Positions 63,926-64,000 of a stretch of DNA of 64,000 nt are shown piece after piece. Position 1 is the first letter of the stretch, and each line of letters opens with the position of its first letter. The position numbers and the translations under genes were made by a program. The notes under the pieces are model-generated. The model saw only the letters and a program-made list of their open reading frames with translations. It searched no databases and was not told where the DNA came from. Source of the stretch: a virus; the IMG/VR virus record IMGVR_UViG_3300032334_001488, positions 1-64,000 of that record. One strand, 5' to 3'.

Positions 63926-64000
63926 CCCTAAGCACAACCATTTATAATAACTGAATAGGTTCATGTTTTTTATAAGTGGCTAACAGGCGCATATCTGAGC

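Noticed and set aside
63536-63964. 142-codon minus-strand ORF
   Set aside because: Overlaps 63581-63925, whose protein has a clear membrane helix and normal composition; the minus frame is Asn/Arg/Leu-rich noise.
1-64000. tRNA genes, CRISPR arrays, insertion sequences, psbA/psbD
   Set aside because: I saw no cloverleaf with a CCA-type acceptor, no regularly spaced repeats with spacers, no transposase, and no photosystem protein sequence.

Overview
This window looks like one contiguous stretch of a tailed double-stranded DNA phage that infects cyanobacteria. It contains a full head module (terminase large subunit, portal, a scaffold-like protein, a capsid-like protein), many virion proteins, lysis-type enzymes, a family A DNA polymerase, SSB, ThyX and dCTP deaminase. 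The host call rests on an NblA-like phycobilisome degradation adaptor at 59474-59761; phage NblA proteins are known from Microcystis phage Ma-LMM01 and from uncultured marine cyanophages. I see no integrase, tRNA, rRNA, insertion sequence or CRISPR array, and no psbA/psbD. I do not recognise the exact phage.

Layout. 1-4222: two divergent, related virion or adhesin-like genes; the leftmost runs off the edge. 4266-27570: a dense leftward module of about 55 mostly small genes, probably early: DNA polymerase, tandem-OB SSB, Gp157-like protein, GP88, ThyX, PcfJ-like protein, DUF1003, RlpA-like protein, several one-helix membrane peptides. Two + strand genes (8601-8867 and 21756-22331) interrupt it. 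It ends at a strong bidirectional terminator at 4228-4256. 27575-27670 is a divergent control region with a perfect 18-bp palindrome. 27679-53185: the rightward late module: inner virion proteins, a TerS candidate, TerL, portal, scaffold, capsid protein, virion proteins, a circularly permuted M23-type peptidase and a SleB-like hydrolase. 53233-64000: a mixed region: excisionase-like HTH proteins, HNH genes, a 1273-aa virion protein, lysozyme, NblA, DUF3310, dCTP deaminase, a degenerate adenine-methylase-like protein.

The most unusual signal is in the leftward module. Short intergenic leaders repeatedly carry structured elements, all oriented with the genes and placed just upstream of start codons. 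Family A (8 copies) is GUCC, then a 6-7 bp stem whose bases vary together, then a nearly constant UGACGUUAAAC loop. Family B (3 copies) is a pair of hairpins with UNCG or GNRA tetraloops. Family C (2 copies) was duplicated together with its gene. Family D (3 copies) ends in the Shine-Dalgarno sequence. Family E (2 copies) is C-rich. The base changes preserve pairing, and some pairs are G-U only in the coding-strand RNA, so I read them as cis-acting RNA elements controlling processing, stability or translation of individual early genes.

Other points: a 5' thyX fragment fused by an ATGA overlap to an endonuclease VII-like gene, itself overlapping an intact thyX; a 587-bp region where portal and scaffold genes are read in two frames; a late gene lacking a normal start that may need +1 frameshifting; and about a dozen small genes (24-54 aa) defined by ribosome binding sites and start/stop overlaps.
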